The notes: generated by a model from the letters alone, not told the origin. A stretch of DNA of 64,000 nt from Salinibacterium xinjiangense (GCF_014645015.1 NZ_BMLC01000003.1:121109-185108); one strand, 5' to 3'. Shown: positions 43,498 to 52,909, counted from the stretch's first letter. Numbers and translations: made by a program.

Positions 43498-43755
43498 TCA
43501 GAACCTGAAGCAATCCATCGCGTCGTCGAACTCCCAGAACTCGCCGATGGGCAAGAACCTGCGCTGGCGCTGCAGAAGGCGTTTGGCGAGGTAACGATAT
43601 CCCGACGCCGTCAGGCTGCGCTCGACATAGCCGATCACATCACCGTCGGGACGAGTCACCCGCCACAGGTCATCGTGAAGCGGCACGACGGCGAGGCCGG
43701 CGCGTATTCCCGCAGGATAGATCTGGTGGGTTTCGGCGAAATCGAGCGTGGTCAC
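43498..43755 (-). CDS. Conserved hypothetical protein, 85 aa
   Basis: From GTG 43755, with GAGGAG 6 nt upstream. It has aromatic-basic sequence: VPLHDDLWRVTRPDGDVIGYVERSLTASGYRYLAKRLL and an acidic end FWEFDDAMDCFRF. No known motif. Similar small proteins occur in Microbacteriaceae and related actinobacteria (recognition by pattern). It is read in the same direction as the 335-aa reductase. Confidence 0.68.
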   Translation of the reverse strand: MTTLDFAETHQIYPAGIRAGLAVVPLHDDLWRVTRPDGDVIGYVERSLTASGYRYLAKRLLQRQRRFLPIGEFWEFDDAMDCFRF

Positions 43756-43831
43756 GGTGTCTCCTCAAACGTAGTGGTTCGCTACATTCGAAGATACGTT
43801 CTACCAGCGACATTGTCCGCCAGCAGCGGGA

Positions 43832-44839
43832 TCAGGTCCGGGCGCCTGTGCGATCCACCGCGAATTCATCGATGGCGGTGATCTCGTCGTCAGTGAGGTT
43901 ATCGAAATCGAGAGCGGCCAGGTTGTTCTCGAGCTGGGCAACGCTGCTGGCCCCAATGAGCGCTGACGTCACCTGTGGGATGCGGAGCACCCATGACAAC
44001 GCGAGCTGGGCGACGCTCTGGCCCCGAGACTGGGCAATGCTGTTCAGCCCACGCACACGACCTAAATATTCGTCTGTGATGTTCGAGGCGCCGAGGAAGG
44101 GGCTGTTTGCGGCACGGGAGTCGCTGGGGATCCCCTCAAGATAGCGATCCGTCAGAAGCCCCTGCGCAAGGGGTGAGAACACGATGCTGCCCATGCCGAG
44201 GTCGTCGAGCACGGGAAAGAGCCCGTCTTCGATGTGACGATCGAACATGTTGTAACGGGGCTGGTGGATGGTGAGCGGCACGTTATGCACGGCCAGAGCC
44301 GCTTCGGCCGCACGGGTCTGCTCCGGGCTGTAGTTGGAGACGCCCACATAGAGCGCTTTGCCGGAATACACTGCGCTCGCCAGGGCGCCCATGGTCTCCT
44401 CGATGGGGGTCCCAGGGTCAGGCCGGTGGGAGTAGAAGATGTCGAAGTAGTCGAGCCCGGTGCGCTTCAGGCTCGCATCGAGCGACGAGAGCAAGTACTT
44501 GCGCGAGCCGAGATCCTGGTACGGCCCCTCCCACATCGTGTAGCCGGCCTTCGATGAAACGATGAGCTCATCGCGATACGGCGCCAGGTCCTGCGCGAAG
44601 ATCGTGCCGAAATTGCTCTCGGCTGAGCCGGGGGGAGGGCCATAGTTATTCGCGATGTCGACGTGGGTGACGCCGAGGTCGAACGCCCGACGAATAATCG
44701 CCCTCTGGGTATCGAGCGGGCGGTCGTACCCGAAGTTGTTCCAGATCCCGAGCGAGATCTTCGGGAGCTTGAGCCCGCTGCGACCCACCCTCGCATAGTC
44801 GATTGATTCATAACGGTCGTCTGCTGCAGTGAAAGGCAT
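43832..44839 (-). CDS. Aldo/keto reductase (YghZ/MgrA-type)
   Basis: 335 residues. Catalytic tetrad Asp (VTHVDIANNYG: D and Y), Lys (ELIVSSKAGYTMW), His (FDIFYSHRPDPGTP); NADP-binding VSNYSPEQT and SPLAQGLLTDRYL, SALIGASSVAQLEN at the end match the K+-channel-beta/YghZ branch, which reduces L-glyceraldehyde-3-phosphate, methylglyoxal and similar. Divergent from msrA. Confidence 0.9.
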   Translation of the reverse strand: MPFTAADDRYESIDYARVGRSGLKLPKISLGIWNNFGYDRPLDTQRAIIRRAFDLGVTHVDIANNYGPPPGSAESNFGTIFAQDLAPYRDELIVSSKAGYTMWEGPYQDLGSRKYLLSSLDASLKRTGLDYFDIFYSHRPDPGTPIEETMGALASAVYSGKALYVGVSNYSPEQTRAAEAALAVHNVPLTIHQPRYNMFDRHIEDGLFPVLDDLGMGSIVFSPLAQGLLTDRYLEGIPSDSRAANSPFLGASNITDEYLGRVRGLNSIAQSRGQSVAQLALSWVLRIPQVTSALIGASSVAQLENNLAALDFDNLTDDEITAIDEFAVDRTGART

Positions 44840-44907
44840 TCCCCCAGACTAGGGCTGCGGCAGGCTGAAAAGTGCTGTCTCCTGTGGCAAGAACGTAGGC
44901 TCAGATC

Positions 44908-45435
44908 ATGAAAACATTCGTTCTCGCTGGTGGCTGTTTCTGGTGTCTCGACGCCGTCTACCGCACCCTTCGCGGCGTTCAGGATGTTGTCTCCGGCTAC
45001 ACCGGCGGGCACACCATTCATCCGGACTACGAATCGGTCTGTTCGGGAAGCACCGGTCACGCCGAGGCTGTCGCTGTGACGTTCGATCCGGTTGTGATTC
45101 CGGATGACATCATCCTCGACGTGTTCTTCAGCCTGCACGACCCGCGCCAACTGAACCGGCAGGGTGCAGACGTCGGCACTCCGTACCGCTCTGCCATGTT
45201 CTACACGGATGATGCGCAGAAGTGGAGCTTCGAGGCTGCTGTGGAGCGTGCTTCCGAATACTGGGACGGCGGTCTGGTGACGACGTTGGAGCCGCTCGGC
45301 GACTGGTACCGGGCAGAGTCGTACCACCAGGATTTCTTCGCCAGGAACCCCGGCCAGGGATACTGCATGGCTGTGGCGCGTCCCAAGGTCAACAAGGTAC
45401 GGAAATCGTTCGCAACCTACGTGCTCGCTTCCTGA
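44908..45435 (+). CDS. msrA: Peptide-methionine (S)-S-oxide reductase
   Basis: 175 residues. GGCFWCLDAVYRTLRGV contains the catalytic Cys of MsrA, SGYTGGHT and CSGSTGHAEAV follow, and the C-terminal YCMAVARPKVNKVRK could be the resolving-Cys part. It repairs oxidised methionine using thioredoxin. No RBS problem; ATG 44908. Confidence 0.94.
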   Translation: MKTFVLAGGCFWCLDAVYRTLRGVQDVVSGYTGGHTIHPDYESVCSGSTGHAEAVAVTFDPVVIPDDIILDVFFSLHDPRQLNRQGADVGTPYRSAMFYTDDAQKWSFEAAVERASEYWDGGLVTTLEPLGDWYRAESYHQDFFARNPGQGYCMAVARPKVNKVRKSFATYVLAS

Positions 45436-45504
45436 TTGCGCTGCTCCCTGTCTTTCACGATCGGTTCGGCGTAACGTCGACACCGGACGTGCGAAAGGGG
45501 CTCA

Positions 45505-45720
45505 ATGATGAGTGACATGACGTTGACCGGGCAGACGTGGGTGGCTTTCGGGCCGGCTGGGGCCGTGGGTTCAGTGCACCGCATCGACGGTGGCTACACC
45601 TTCAAACTTATGGCTGACCCTGGTTTCAGGGCCGCATACCCGTCTCTCGATGTGGCCAAGAGTGCGCTCTACGCGGCGCTTCTGCCCGGGGCGGAGTGGC
45701 CAGAGTTCCGCGAGCACTAG
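45505..45720 (+). CDS. Small conserved hypothetical protein, 71 aa
   Basis: From ATG 45505 (an ATG at 45508 follows), with AAAGGGG upstream. TWVAFGPAGAVGSVHRIDGGYTFKL then a helix YPSLDVAKSALYAALLPGAEWPEF. A small alpha/beta protein with no signal. No family recognised. It precedes the ssb leader by about 100 nt. Confidence 0.68.
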   Translation: MMSDMTLTGQTWVAFGPAGAVGSVHRIDGGYTFKLMADPGFRAAYPSLDVAKSALYAALLPGAEWPEFREH

Positions 45721-45822
45721 CGGGCGTCATCTCCTGCACAGTCATTGCTGGAGCGAGTTTTCCCCAAAGCGGTACGGGCCTCGTTACCGATCCTTCCGTC
45801 GGGCAAAACTGTGGGCATCGAA

Positions 45823-45895
45823 GCCCGGGGCGGCTTCCCGGCACGAGTGCCGACCCCGGGCTCCGATCCCGGTACGGAAGACCTTCCGTGCCGGG
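45823..45895 (+). promoter_or_regulatory. Two consecutive hairpins in the ssb leader
   Basis: Hairpin A: GCCCGGGG (45823-45830) with CCCCGGGC (45854-45861), enclosing CGGCAC-GA-GTGCCG (45839-45852). Hairpin B: CCCGGTACGGAA (45868-45879) with TTCCGTGCCGGG (45884-45895), loop GACC. Both are in the 196-nt gap upstream of ATG 45917. They may be terminator, attenuator or RNA-element; no known class is recognised. Confidence 0.6.
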
Positions 45896-45916
45896 CCTTC
45901 TGCCTACGGAGCGAAC

Positions 45917-46447
45917 ATGACCGACAACATCACCATCACCGGCCTCGTGGCCACAAATCCGCGGAACATCGTGACCAGCGAAGGGCTCTCGATCTCGTCG
46001 TTTCGACTGGCCTCCGCACAGCGACGATTCGACCGCAATGCCGAGAGGTGGATCGACGTCGACACCAACTGGTACACGATCACCGCCTTCCGCCAGCTCG
46101 GCGACAACTGTTCGGGCTCGATCGAAAAGGGCGACCGCGTGCTCGTCACGGGACGCCTGCGGATCCGGGAGTGGGAGAACGGCGAGCGCACCGGCACGAC
46201 GATCGACATCGAAGCGGATGCTATCGGCCACGACCTCTCATGGGGAACCTCGAGGTTCTCCCGAACCATCTCGACCGCCCGCGTGAATCCAGTAAGCCAG
46301 GCTCTGACCGGCGACGGTGCTGCCGCCACCGAATCGTGGTCGACTACCACGTCGATCGGCGACGGTGCTGACGGTTCGGAGGCACTGGCAGGCTCAGAAA
46401 TGCTCGCCGATTCTGAGGAGACAGAGACGGCCAGCGTGCCGTTCTGA
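45917..46447 (+). CDS. ssb: Single-stranded DNA-binding protein
   Basis: 176 residues from ATG 45917. OB-fold: MTDNITITGLVATNPRNIV, ISSFRLASAQRRFDRNAERWI, TNWYTITAFRQLGDNCSGSI, KGDRVLVTGRLRIREW and TTIDIEADAIGHDLSWG. The linker is Ser/Ala/Asp-rich and the tail SEETETASVPF lacks the strict DDxPF but ends acidic plus PF. A secondary SSB rather than the rpsF-rpsR-linked one; here no such genes. Confidence 0.9.
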   Translation: MTDNITITGLVATNPRNIVTSEGLSISSFRLASAQRRFDRNAERWIDVDTNWYTITAFRQLGDNCSGSIEKGDRVLVTGRLRIREWENGERTGTTIDIEADAIGHDLSWGTSRFSRTISTARVNPVSQALTGDGAAATESWSTTTSIGDGADGSEALAGSEMLADSEETETASVPF

Positions 46448-46546
46448 GAATCGCGCTCACGCTGCGGCCATATACTCGCCCTGATCAATTGCACGATCGC
46501 GATCGGCGATCGTTCGGGCGAATCACATCTGTGGGAGATTTCAGGA

Positions 46547-47065
46547 ATGGTGCTCAAAAGACGGATTGCGACCGCAACCGTCGCTGGCTTCGCTCTCGCC
46601 CTGGGGCTCAGCTCCTGCGTGGGCACCACCGGATCCACGGCAGATAGCGGCCCATCCACCAGCCGACAACCAGCAACCTCCGTGCCGGGTGACGGGGCGA
46701 TTCCGACGCCGGCACCGACGCCCACCAAGCAGCCCGTGCATATGGCTGGCGGGACCGCAGAGCAAAACAAGCCCATATTCGACGCCACCAACCAGCGGTA
46801 TTTTATTGACGCTGGCAACGTCATCCCCGAGGGCAGGGGAGTGATCGACAATCTTGTGAGCGTGGGGTTCGACAAGAGTGCGATGCAGGTCACGCCCGAC
46901 CGCACCGCCATCGACCTGCCGGTCGACTCACTCATTTTCTCCGTGCTGATCGGTGACAAATGCCTCGTGGGGCAATTCAGTGCGCTCGGATACAGCACGA
47001 TCGTCGCACCGAAGCTCGCGACCGGGTCGTGCCTGATCGGCCTCACCCGCACGATCGACTGGTAG
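46547..47065 (+). CDS. Lipoprotein, DUF6993-like
   Basis: 172 residues from ATG 46547 (CAGGA upstream). Lipobox LSSC (Cys about 25) after a signal helix, a Pro/Thr-rich linker (about 45-65), and a small domain FDATNQRYFIDAGNV...DNLVSVGFDKSAMQVTPD with Cys pairs (DKCLVGQF, GSCLIGL), typical of actinobacterial DUF6993 lipoproteins. Function unknown. Confidence 0.78.
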   Translation: MVLKRRIATATVAGFALALGLSSCVGTTGSTADSGPSTSRQPATSVPGDGAIPTPAPTPTKQPVHMAGGTAEQNKPIFDATNQRYFIDAGNVIPEGRGVIDNLVSVGFDKSAMQVTPDRTAIDLPVDSLIFSVLIGDKCLVGQFSALGYSTIVAPKLATGSCLIGLTRTIDW

Positions 47066-47099
47066 CCGTCGGCTCCATCGCGTTCCGTACACTGGAGCC

Positions 47100-48782
47100 A
47101 TGGCCGAATTCATTTATTCCATGGTGCGCGCCCGCAAGGCGGTCGGCGACAAGCTCATCCTCGACGACGTCACCATGTCGTTCCTGCCCGGTGCGAAGAT
47201 CGGGGTGGTCGGCCCCAACGGTGCCGGTAAGTCCACGATCCTCAAGATCATGGCCGGGCTCGACACCCCCAGTAATGGGGAAGCGAGGCTCAGCGCTGGG
47301 TTCAGTGTGGGCATCCTGATGCAGGAGCCGGAACTCGACGAGTCGAAGACCGTGCTCGAGAACGTACAGGACGGCGTCCGGGCGATCAAAGACAAGGTCG
47401 ACCGTCACTCTGCCATCGGACTCGAGATGGCTGAGCCTGACGCAGACTTCGATGTGTTGCTCGCTGAGATGGGCACGCTGCAGGAAGAGATCGATGCAGC
47501 AGATGCCTGGGACCTCGACTCCCAGCTCGAACAGGCGATGGATGCATTGCGCACGCCCCCCGGAGACTCCAGGGTTGACAAGCTCTCCGGCGGGGAGAAG
47601 CGTCGTGTCGCGCTGACCAAACTACTGCTTCAGAAGCCCGACCTGCTGCTGCTCGATGAGCCCACCAACCACCTCGACGCCGAGAGCGTGTTGTGGCTCG
47701 AGCAGCACCTCGCCCAGTACCACGGAGCGGTCCTCGCGGTCACTCACGACAGGTACTTCCTCGATCACGTGGCTGAGTGGATCGCCGAGGTCGACCGTGG
47801 TCACCTCTACCCCTACGAGGGCAACTACTCGACCTACCTCGAGAAGAAGGGGGCCAGGCTCGAGGTCCAGGGCAAGAAAGACGCCAAGCTCGCCAAGCGG
47901 CTGTCGTCCGAACTGGAATGGGTTCGTAGCAACGCCAAAGGCCGCCAGGTGAAGTCCAAAGCTCGACTCGCGCGCTATGAAGAGATGGCCAGCGAGGCGG
48001 AGAAAACGAGGAAGCTCGATTTCGAAGAGCTGGTCATCCCGATCGGTCCCCGGCTCGGTGCCCAGGTCATCGACGCGAAGAAGCTCAAGAAGGGCTTCGG
48101 TGAGCGCGTGCTCATCGACAACCTGAGCTTCACGCTTCCCCGCAACGGAATCGTCGGCGTCATCGGCCCGAACGGCGTCGGAAAGACCACCATGTTCAAG
48201 ACGATCACCGGTCTCGAGCCCCTCGATGGTGGAGACCTGAAAATCGGTGAAACCGTCGACATCTCCTACGTCGATCAGGACCGCGGCGGTATCGACCCGA
48301 ACAAGACGCTGTGGGAGGTCGTCTCCGACGGCCAGGATTACATCCAGGTCGGCAGGACCGAGATCCCGTCGCGAGGCTACGTGTCGCAATTCGGTTTCAA
48401 GGGACCCGACCAGCAGAAGAAGGCTGGCGTGCTCTCCGGTGGCGAACGAAACCGGTTGAACCTCGCACTGACGCTCAAGCAGGGCGGAAACCTGCTGCTG
48501 CTCGATGAACCGACCAATGACCTGGATGTGGAGACCCTCGGCTCGCTCGAGAATGCGCTGCTCGAGTTTCCCGGTTGCGCTGTGGTCATCACTCACGACA
48601 GGTGGTTCCTCGACAGGATCGCCACCCACATCCTCGCTTATGAGGGAACCGCCGATGACCCGTCCAACTGGTATTGGTTCGAGGGCAACTTCGAATCGTA
48701 CGAGGAGAACAAGATCGAACGTCTCGGTCCGGATGCGGCCAAGCCGCACCGCAGCGCTTACCGCAAGCTCACCAGGGACTGA
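47100..48782 (+). CDS. ettA: ABC-F protein EttA (energy-dependent translational throttle)
   Basis: 560 residues, family length. Two ABC domains without membrane parts: Walker A GPNGAGKST and GPNGVGKTT, signatures LSGGEKRRVALTKLL and LSGGERNRLNLALTL, with the EttA-type arm LARYEEMASEAEKTRKLDFEEL between. The last part carries the P-tRNA-interaction arm. It regulates the first elongation steps in response to ATP/ADP. High conservation; ATG 47100. Confidence 0.95.
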   Translation: MAEFIYSMVRARKAVGDKLILDDVTMSFLPGAKIGVVGPNGAGKSTILKIMAGLDTPSNGEARLSAGFSVGILMQEPELDESKTVLENVQDGVRAIKDKVDRHSAIGLEMAEPDADFDVLLAEMGTLQEEIDAADAWDLDSQLEQAMDALRTPPGDSRVDKLSGGEKRRVALTKLLLQKPDLLLLDEPTNHLDAESVLWLEQHLAQYHGAVLAVTHDRYFLDHVAEWIAEVDRGHLYPYEGNYSTYLEKKGARLEVQGKKDAKLAKRLSSELEWVRSNAKGRQVKSKARLARYEEMASEAEKTRKLDFEELVIPIGPRLGAQVIDAKKLKKGFGERVLIDNLSFTLPRNGIVGVIGPNGVGKTTMFKTITGLEPLDGGDLKIGETVDISYVDQDRGGIDPNKTLWEVVSDGQDYIQVGRTEIPSRGYVSQFGFKGPDQQKKAGVLSGGERNRLNLALTLKQGGNLLLLDEPTNDLDVETLGSLENALLEFPGCAVVITHDRWFLDRIATHILAYEGTADDPSNWYWFEGNFESYEENKIERLGPDAAKPHRSAYRKLTRD

Positions 48783-49261
48783 CCATCGCCAGGGTCACCG
48801 TGCCGGTCGCCCTTCGGTGGGGCGACATGGACGCTTACGGGCACGTCAATAACGTCGAGATCCTGCGCCTCATCGAAGAAGCACGGGTGCGGGTCATCTG
48901 GCGTGCCGATGTCCCGGGGGAGAACCTGCCGACGGCGATGCTCGACCCCGGCGTCGGGGATGTGCTGACGGTCGTGGCGAGGCTGGAAACCGAATATCTG
49001 GCGCAGATGCCGTACTCGAGGGCTTCTGTTGACGTCGAAGTATGGTTCGGAGCTATCGGCGGCGCAAGTTTCGACATGTGCTACGAGGTGTACTCGCCCG
49101 CACGAATCGAGCCGCGGGTGTTGTTCGCGCGGGCGGTGGTGACGATGGTGACGGTGACGGCAGCCGATGGGCGACCCACCCGGCTGCCTGAATCCTGCCG
49201 CGCCGCGTGGGCCGACTACACCGAGGATCCCGTGACGTTCACGAGGCGATCCCGCGCGTAG
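48779..49261 (+). CDS. Acyl-CoA thioesterase, hotdog fold
   Basis: 160 residues if read from CTG 48779, which shares CTGA with the ettA stop. ALRWGDMDAYGHVNNVEILRL is the 4-hydroxybenzoyl-CoA-thioesterase motif (Asp, His, Asn), and the sheet ends in SCRAAWADYTED. A standard GTG at 48806 gives 151 residues and may instead be used; the sequence TIARVTVPV before it resembles the strand of homologues. It hydrolyses acyl-CoA; chain unknown. Confidence 0.85.
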   Translation: MTIARVTVPVALRWGDMDAYGHVNNVEILRLIEEARVRVIWRADVPGENLPTAMLDPGVGDVLTVVARLETEYLAQMPYSRASVDVEVWFGAIGGASFDMCYEVYSPARIEPRVLFARAVVTMVTVTAADGRPTRLPESCRAAWADYTEDPVTFTRRSRA

Positions 49262-49292
49262 CGGCCACACGAGGCGGCTTCGACGGCAGTGC

Positions 49293-50180
49293 CTAGGAGG
49301 TCAGGCCGTCGACGTACTCCTGGTTGTCGGTAATCCACTTCTCGATGATGGGCTCGAAATCGGTTCCGTCGTATTCGTTGTACATGACGTTTTCGAGCGA
49401 GTAGAGCAGCTCTGAGCTCATCGTGAAGTCTGAGAGCCAGGCAGCGACCTCGGGGCTGTCGCCCTCGAAACCATCACGAGCAAGCGTGTGAAGTGACTCC
49501 TTGTCGCCGAGCGTTCCCTCGGGGTCTGCGAGATCCTTGAGGGGGAACGCGTCATATGCCCAGTGTGGGCGCCACAGGGTCACAGCGATGTTCTCGCCAG
49601 CGGCCAGGGCGGCTTTGAGCTCACCGAGCATCGCGGGAGTCGACGACGTCTGGAAGTCGAACGAGTCGAGTCCGTAGGTCGGGATCGTCTCGTCGCTGAC
49701 GGCCTCGGTCAGTCCTGCGCCCGGCTCGATGCCGACGATGCGGTTGTCGAAGAGATCGCCCTCCGCGGCGAGTTCCTCGAGAGAGTCGATCGGGGCATCC
49801 TCGTTCACCGCGACGGTCAGCACGGCCTCGTCGTTCCAGGCACCGAGGTCGCTGATGGTGTCGCCGTACTCGTCGAGGAGGGTCTTATGGGTGGTGGGGA
49901 GCCAGCCGTCGAGGGTGACGTCGTAGTCTCCGGTGCTGAGCGCCGAGAAGACGGGCAGCACATCGGCGTATTCGAGCTCGACGTTATAGCCCTTTTCCTC
50001 GAGAATGGTCTTCCAGAGGATCGAGACCGCTTCGCCCTCGGGCCAGCCGTTGAACACACCGATCGTGAGGTCCTTGTTGCCAGCGCCGCTGGCGTTATCG
50101 CCTGACGGGGTGGCGCAGGCCGTGAGTGCGAGGAGAGCGCTTGCTCCGATGGCGGTTGCCATCCTGAGATTCTTCTTCAT
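49293..50180 (-). CDS. proX: Glycine-betaine/proline ABC transporter substrate-binding lipoprotein
   Basis: 295 residues from ATG 50180. Signal ATAIGASALLALTACATP with lipobox (LTAC), then an OpuAC domain: LTIGVFNGWPEGEAVSILWKTIL, TLDGWLPTTHKTLLDEY and IAVTLWRPHWAYDAFPLK, aromatic residues for the betaine cage. It delivers betaine to ProW/ProV. Located 104 nt after the permease on the same strand; the order is proV-proW-proX. Confidence 0.92.
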   Translation of the reverse strand: MKKNLRMATAIGASALLALTACATPSGDNASGAGNKDLTIGVFNGWPEGEAVSILWKTILEEKGYNVELEYADVLPVFSALSTGDYDVTLDGWLPTTHKTLLDEYGDTISDLGAWNDEAVLTVAVNEDAPIDSLEELAAEGDLFDNRIVGIEPGAGLTEAVSDETIPTYGLDSFDFQTSSTPAMLGELKAALAAGENIAVTLWRPHWAYDAFPLKDLADPEGTLGDKESLHTLARDGFEGDSPEVAAWLSDFTMSSELLYSLENVMYNEYDGTDFEPIIEKWITDNQEYVDGLTS

Positions 50181-50284
50181 ACGGGTGTCATCCTGTTCTG
50201 CCCGCAATGCTGCGCGGGCGGCGTTGACTTGAGTGTCATGCGAATGGTGCTGCATGATTCACGAGTGCCGTTGGCACACGAGAA

Positions 50285-51235
50285 CTAGTGGCGCGCTGGG
50301 ATACCCAACGCTGCGGGGGCGGCGGCGGCCGTGGCATCCGGAGTCGACGACGTCGTATCGGTGCGAGAGCGCAGTTTCATGGAGTTGACGAGGAAACCGA
50401 TGAACCCGGTTCCCGACCCGAACGATGCCGTGAGCCGGTCGAGGAAGATGGCGAGCACGACGACCGAGAGCCCCGCTTCGAAGCCGAGGGCGACGTCACC
50501 GCGACTGAGGCTCCGGATGACCGGCTGGCCGAGCCCGTTGGCCCCGACCATCGACGCGATGACGACCATCGAGAGCGACAGCATGATGACCTGGTTGATG
50601 CCGGCCATGATCGACGGCATGGCCAGGGGCAGCTGGATCTGGCGCAGGATGCGCATGGGTGAGGCTCCGAAGGCCTGGCCGGCTTCGACGATCTCGGAAT
50701 CCACGCCTCGGATGCCGAGCTCGGTGAGCCGGACTCCCGGGGCTACGGCGAAGACGACGGTGGCAACGATTCCGGGAACGTCGCCGATCCTGAACAGGAT
50801 GAGTGCCGGAATCAGGTACACGAATGCGGGCATTGTCTGGAGGAAGTCGAGAATCGGTTTGAGGATCGTCGACACGGTGCGATTGCGTGCCGCGAGAATA
50901 CCGAGCGGCACGCTGATCGACACCGCCACCAGAGCAGCCACCAGCACGAGGGCGAGGGTATCCATCGCATTCTCCCACTGGTCGACGCCCAGAATGATGC
51001 CGAAGCCGACAACGGTACCGACCGCGAAGATCCAGCCGCGTGCCGCATATGCGATCGCTGCGAAGATCAGGATCATGACCCAGAACGGCGGTGAGGTCAG
51101 GAGCACATTGACGCTGTCATGAGCGCCGCTGATGACGAACCGGATGGCGTCGAAGAACCAGCCGAAGGTTTCTGTGATGTAGTCGATGCCACCTTCGACC
51201 CACTGGCCGAGGGGGAGGCGGAAGAAGTCGGTCAT
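50285..51235 (-). CDS. proW: Glycine-betaine/proline ABC transporter permease
   Basis: 316 residues. About six or seven membrane helices, with AQAFGASPMRILRQIQLPLAMPSIMAGINQVIM, the EAA loop contacting ProV. The proV stop shares ATGA with its start (51232-51235). Osmoprotectant import. Confidence 0.92.
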   Translation of the reverse strand: MTDFFRLPLGQWVEGGIDYITETFGWFFDAIRFVISGAHDSVNVLLTSPPFWVMILIFAAIAYAARGWIFAVGTVVGFGIILGVDQWENAMDTLALVLVAALVAVSISVPLGILAARNRTVSTILKPILDFLQTMPAFVYLIPALILFRIGDVPGIVATVVFAVAPGVRLTELGIRGVDSEIVEAGQAFGASPMRILRQIQLPLAMPSIMAGINQVIMLSLSMVVIASMVGANGLGQPVIRSLSRGDVALGFEAGLSVVVLAIFLDRLTASFGSGTGFIGFLVNSMKLRSRTDTTSSTPDATAAAAPAALGIPARH

Positions 51236-52530
51236 CGGTTTCCTCCTGCAGCCGTCATTGACTCATCGGCGACGCGCAGCGCAGCGGTGATCGCTGCGGG
51301 TTCGACGGTAGGTGGTGGATCGAGCACCGGTGTCTCCGCGGTGTCCGTACTCACGTTGCCGAGGGCAGCGAGCAGCGTGACCCGGGGGATCACACCCACG
51401 AGCCGCTGCCGCTCATCCACCACAGCCAGGGGAAGAGTGCTTTCGACCGAGGGAAGGAAGAGGTCAGAGAGGAACGTGGCCGAATCGACGGCCGAGTAGT
51501 CATCGGTGATGATCGACCCGAGGTCGGGGTTACCGCTGCGCACGAGCTTCATGGCTTGGCCGTCACGGACGACGCCCAGCAGTTTGCGGTCACGCCCGAG
51601 CACGAACGCGGCAGAGGTCTGCAGGTCGCGCATCGTTTTGAGCGCGGCTCGCGGGCCAGCCGTCGAGTGCACGGTGGAGCGCGCGGGCTCCATGACGCTC
51701 GCGGCGGTGAGAACGCGGGCGCGATCCACATCCTGCACGAACTGCTCGACATAGTCGTTGGCGGGATCGGTCAGGATCTCTTCGGGAGTGCCGACCTGCA
51801 CGATGCGACCGTCGCGCATGACGGCGATGCGGTCACCGATGAACATGGCCTCGTTGAGGTCATGGGTGATGAAGATGATCGTCTTGCCGAGATCGTGCTG
51901 CAGTTCGAGCAGCTGCTGCTGCATCTCGCGACGGATGAGGGGGTCAAGGGCACTGAACGCTTCATCCATGAGCAGCACATCGGTGTCTGCGGTGAGGGCG
52001 CGGGCCAGGCCGACGCGCTGCTGCATCCCGCCGGAGAGCTCGGATGGCATACGCTCGCCCCAGCCGCTGAGACCGACAAGCTCGATGGTGCGATTGGCGC
52101 GCTCCAGACGCTCGGCACGAGGAACACCCTGTACCTCGAGCGCATAGGCCGCATTCTCGAGCACTGTGCGATGTGGGAAAAGGGCGAAGTGCTGGAAGAC
52201 CATGGAGATGCTCTTGCGACGCACGGCCCTGAGTTGCTTCGCGGAGATGCCCGTCGCGGTCTGGCCGTTGACGGTCACGGTGCCGGCCGTCGAATCCAGG
52301 AGGCCGTTGAGCATGCGGATGAGCGTCGATTTTCCTGAGCCGGACAGGCCCATGACGACGAAGATTTCACCCTTCTTCACTTCGAAGCTGGCGTCGATGA
52401 CCGCAGCCGTGCCGAGGTCGGCGATCTCTGTTCGGGAGGAACCATCGCGCAGTCTCTGCACGGCTTCCTGTGGGCGGCGGCCGAAGACCTTATAGAGGTT
52501 TCTGGCGCTGACGGCGATGTTGTCGGTCAC
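51232..52530 (-). CDS. proV: Glycine-betaine/proline ABC transporter ATPase with CBS domains
   Basis: 432 residues from GTG 52530 (AGGAG upstream). ABC: GLSGSGKSTLIRMLNGL, LSGGMQQRVGLARAL, VLLMDEAFSALDPLIRREM, then two CBS modules (about 285-410: TSAAFVLGRDRKLLGVV and LPLAVVDERQRLVGVI), the ion-strength sensor of OpuA-type ATPases. Promoter region 52531-52909. Confidence 0.93.
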   Translation of the reverse strand: MTDNIAVSARNLYKVFGRRPQEAVQRLRDGSSRTEIADLGTAAVIDASFEVKKGEIFVVMGLSGSGKSTLIRMLNGLLDSTAGTVTVNGQTATGISAKQLRAVRRKSISMVFQHFALFPHRTVLENAAYALEVQGVPRAERLERANRTIELVGLSGWGERMPSELSGGMQQRVGLARALTADTDVLLMDEAFSALDPLIRREMQQQLLELQHDLGKTIIFITHDLNEAMFIGDRIAVMRDGRIVQVGTPEEILTDPANDYVEQFVQDVDRARVLTAASVMEPARSTVHSTAGPRAALKTMRDLQTSAAFVLGRDRKLLGVVRDGQAMKLVRSGNPDLGSIITDDYSAVDSATFLSDLFLPSVESTLPLAVVDERQRLVGVIPRVTLLAALGNVSTDTAETPVLDPPPTVEPAAITAALRVADESMTAAGGNR

Positions 52531-52909
52531 GTTCTCCTGGAGGCACGCGCACAGCGCTGCTTCTTCGGTTGACGGTCCGGGTCGGGCACACAATGTCAGT
52601 GGCTGACTGCAATGGCAATCTTCGGCGGTGGAATCGTCACGGGGCGATTCGACGTGTACCGACCATACGACCACGGTTGCACTGGGCTTCCGGGTCGCGG
52701 CCTGCGGGATGATTCAAGCCTGCGGCAGATCGGATGATCCGCCCTGCATGGCTCCCTCAACATTAGCTGGGTTTGCGTGTCGCAACAACCAATCGCCATC
52801 CACGCAGGCCGTTCGCCGGCGTTCCCGGGCCCAAAATCTCACCAACGACGGGGATCCTGAGGCCCATAGCTGTTATTGATCCGTTAGGCGACACCATGGT
52901 CTCGCGTGC
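52531..52909. other. Intergenic region upstream of proV and downstream of tesB
   Basis: 379 nt. It holds the proVWX promoter and the tesB 3' end; no coding frame of supported kind, repeat or clear operator is seen. A GATCCGCCC...GGCAGATCGG-type loose symmetry is present but weak. Confidence 0.45.

Noticed and set aside
47622-48749. 375-codon open frame on the minus strand
   Set aside because: Antisense to ettA.
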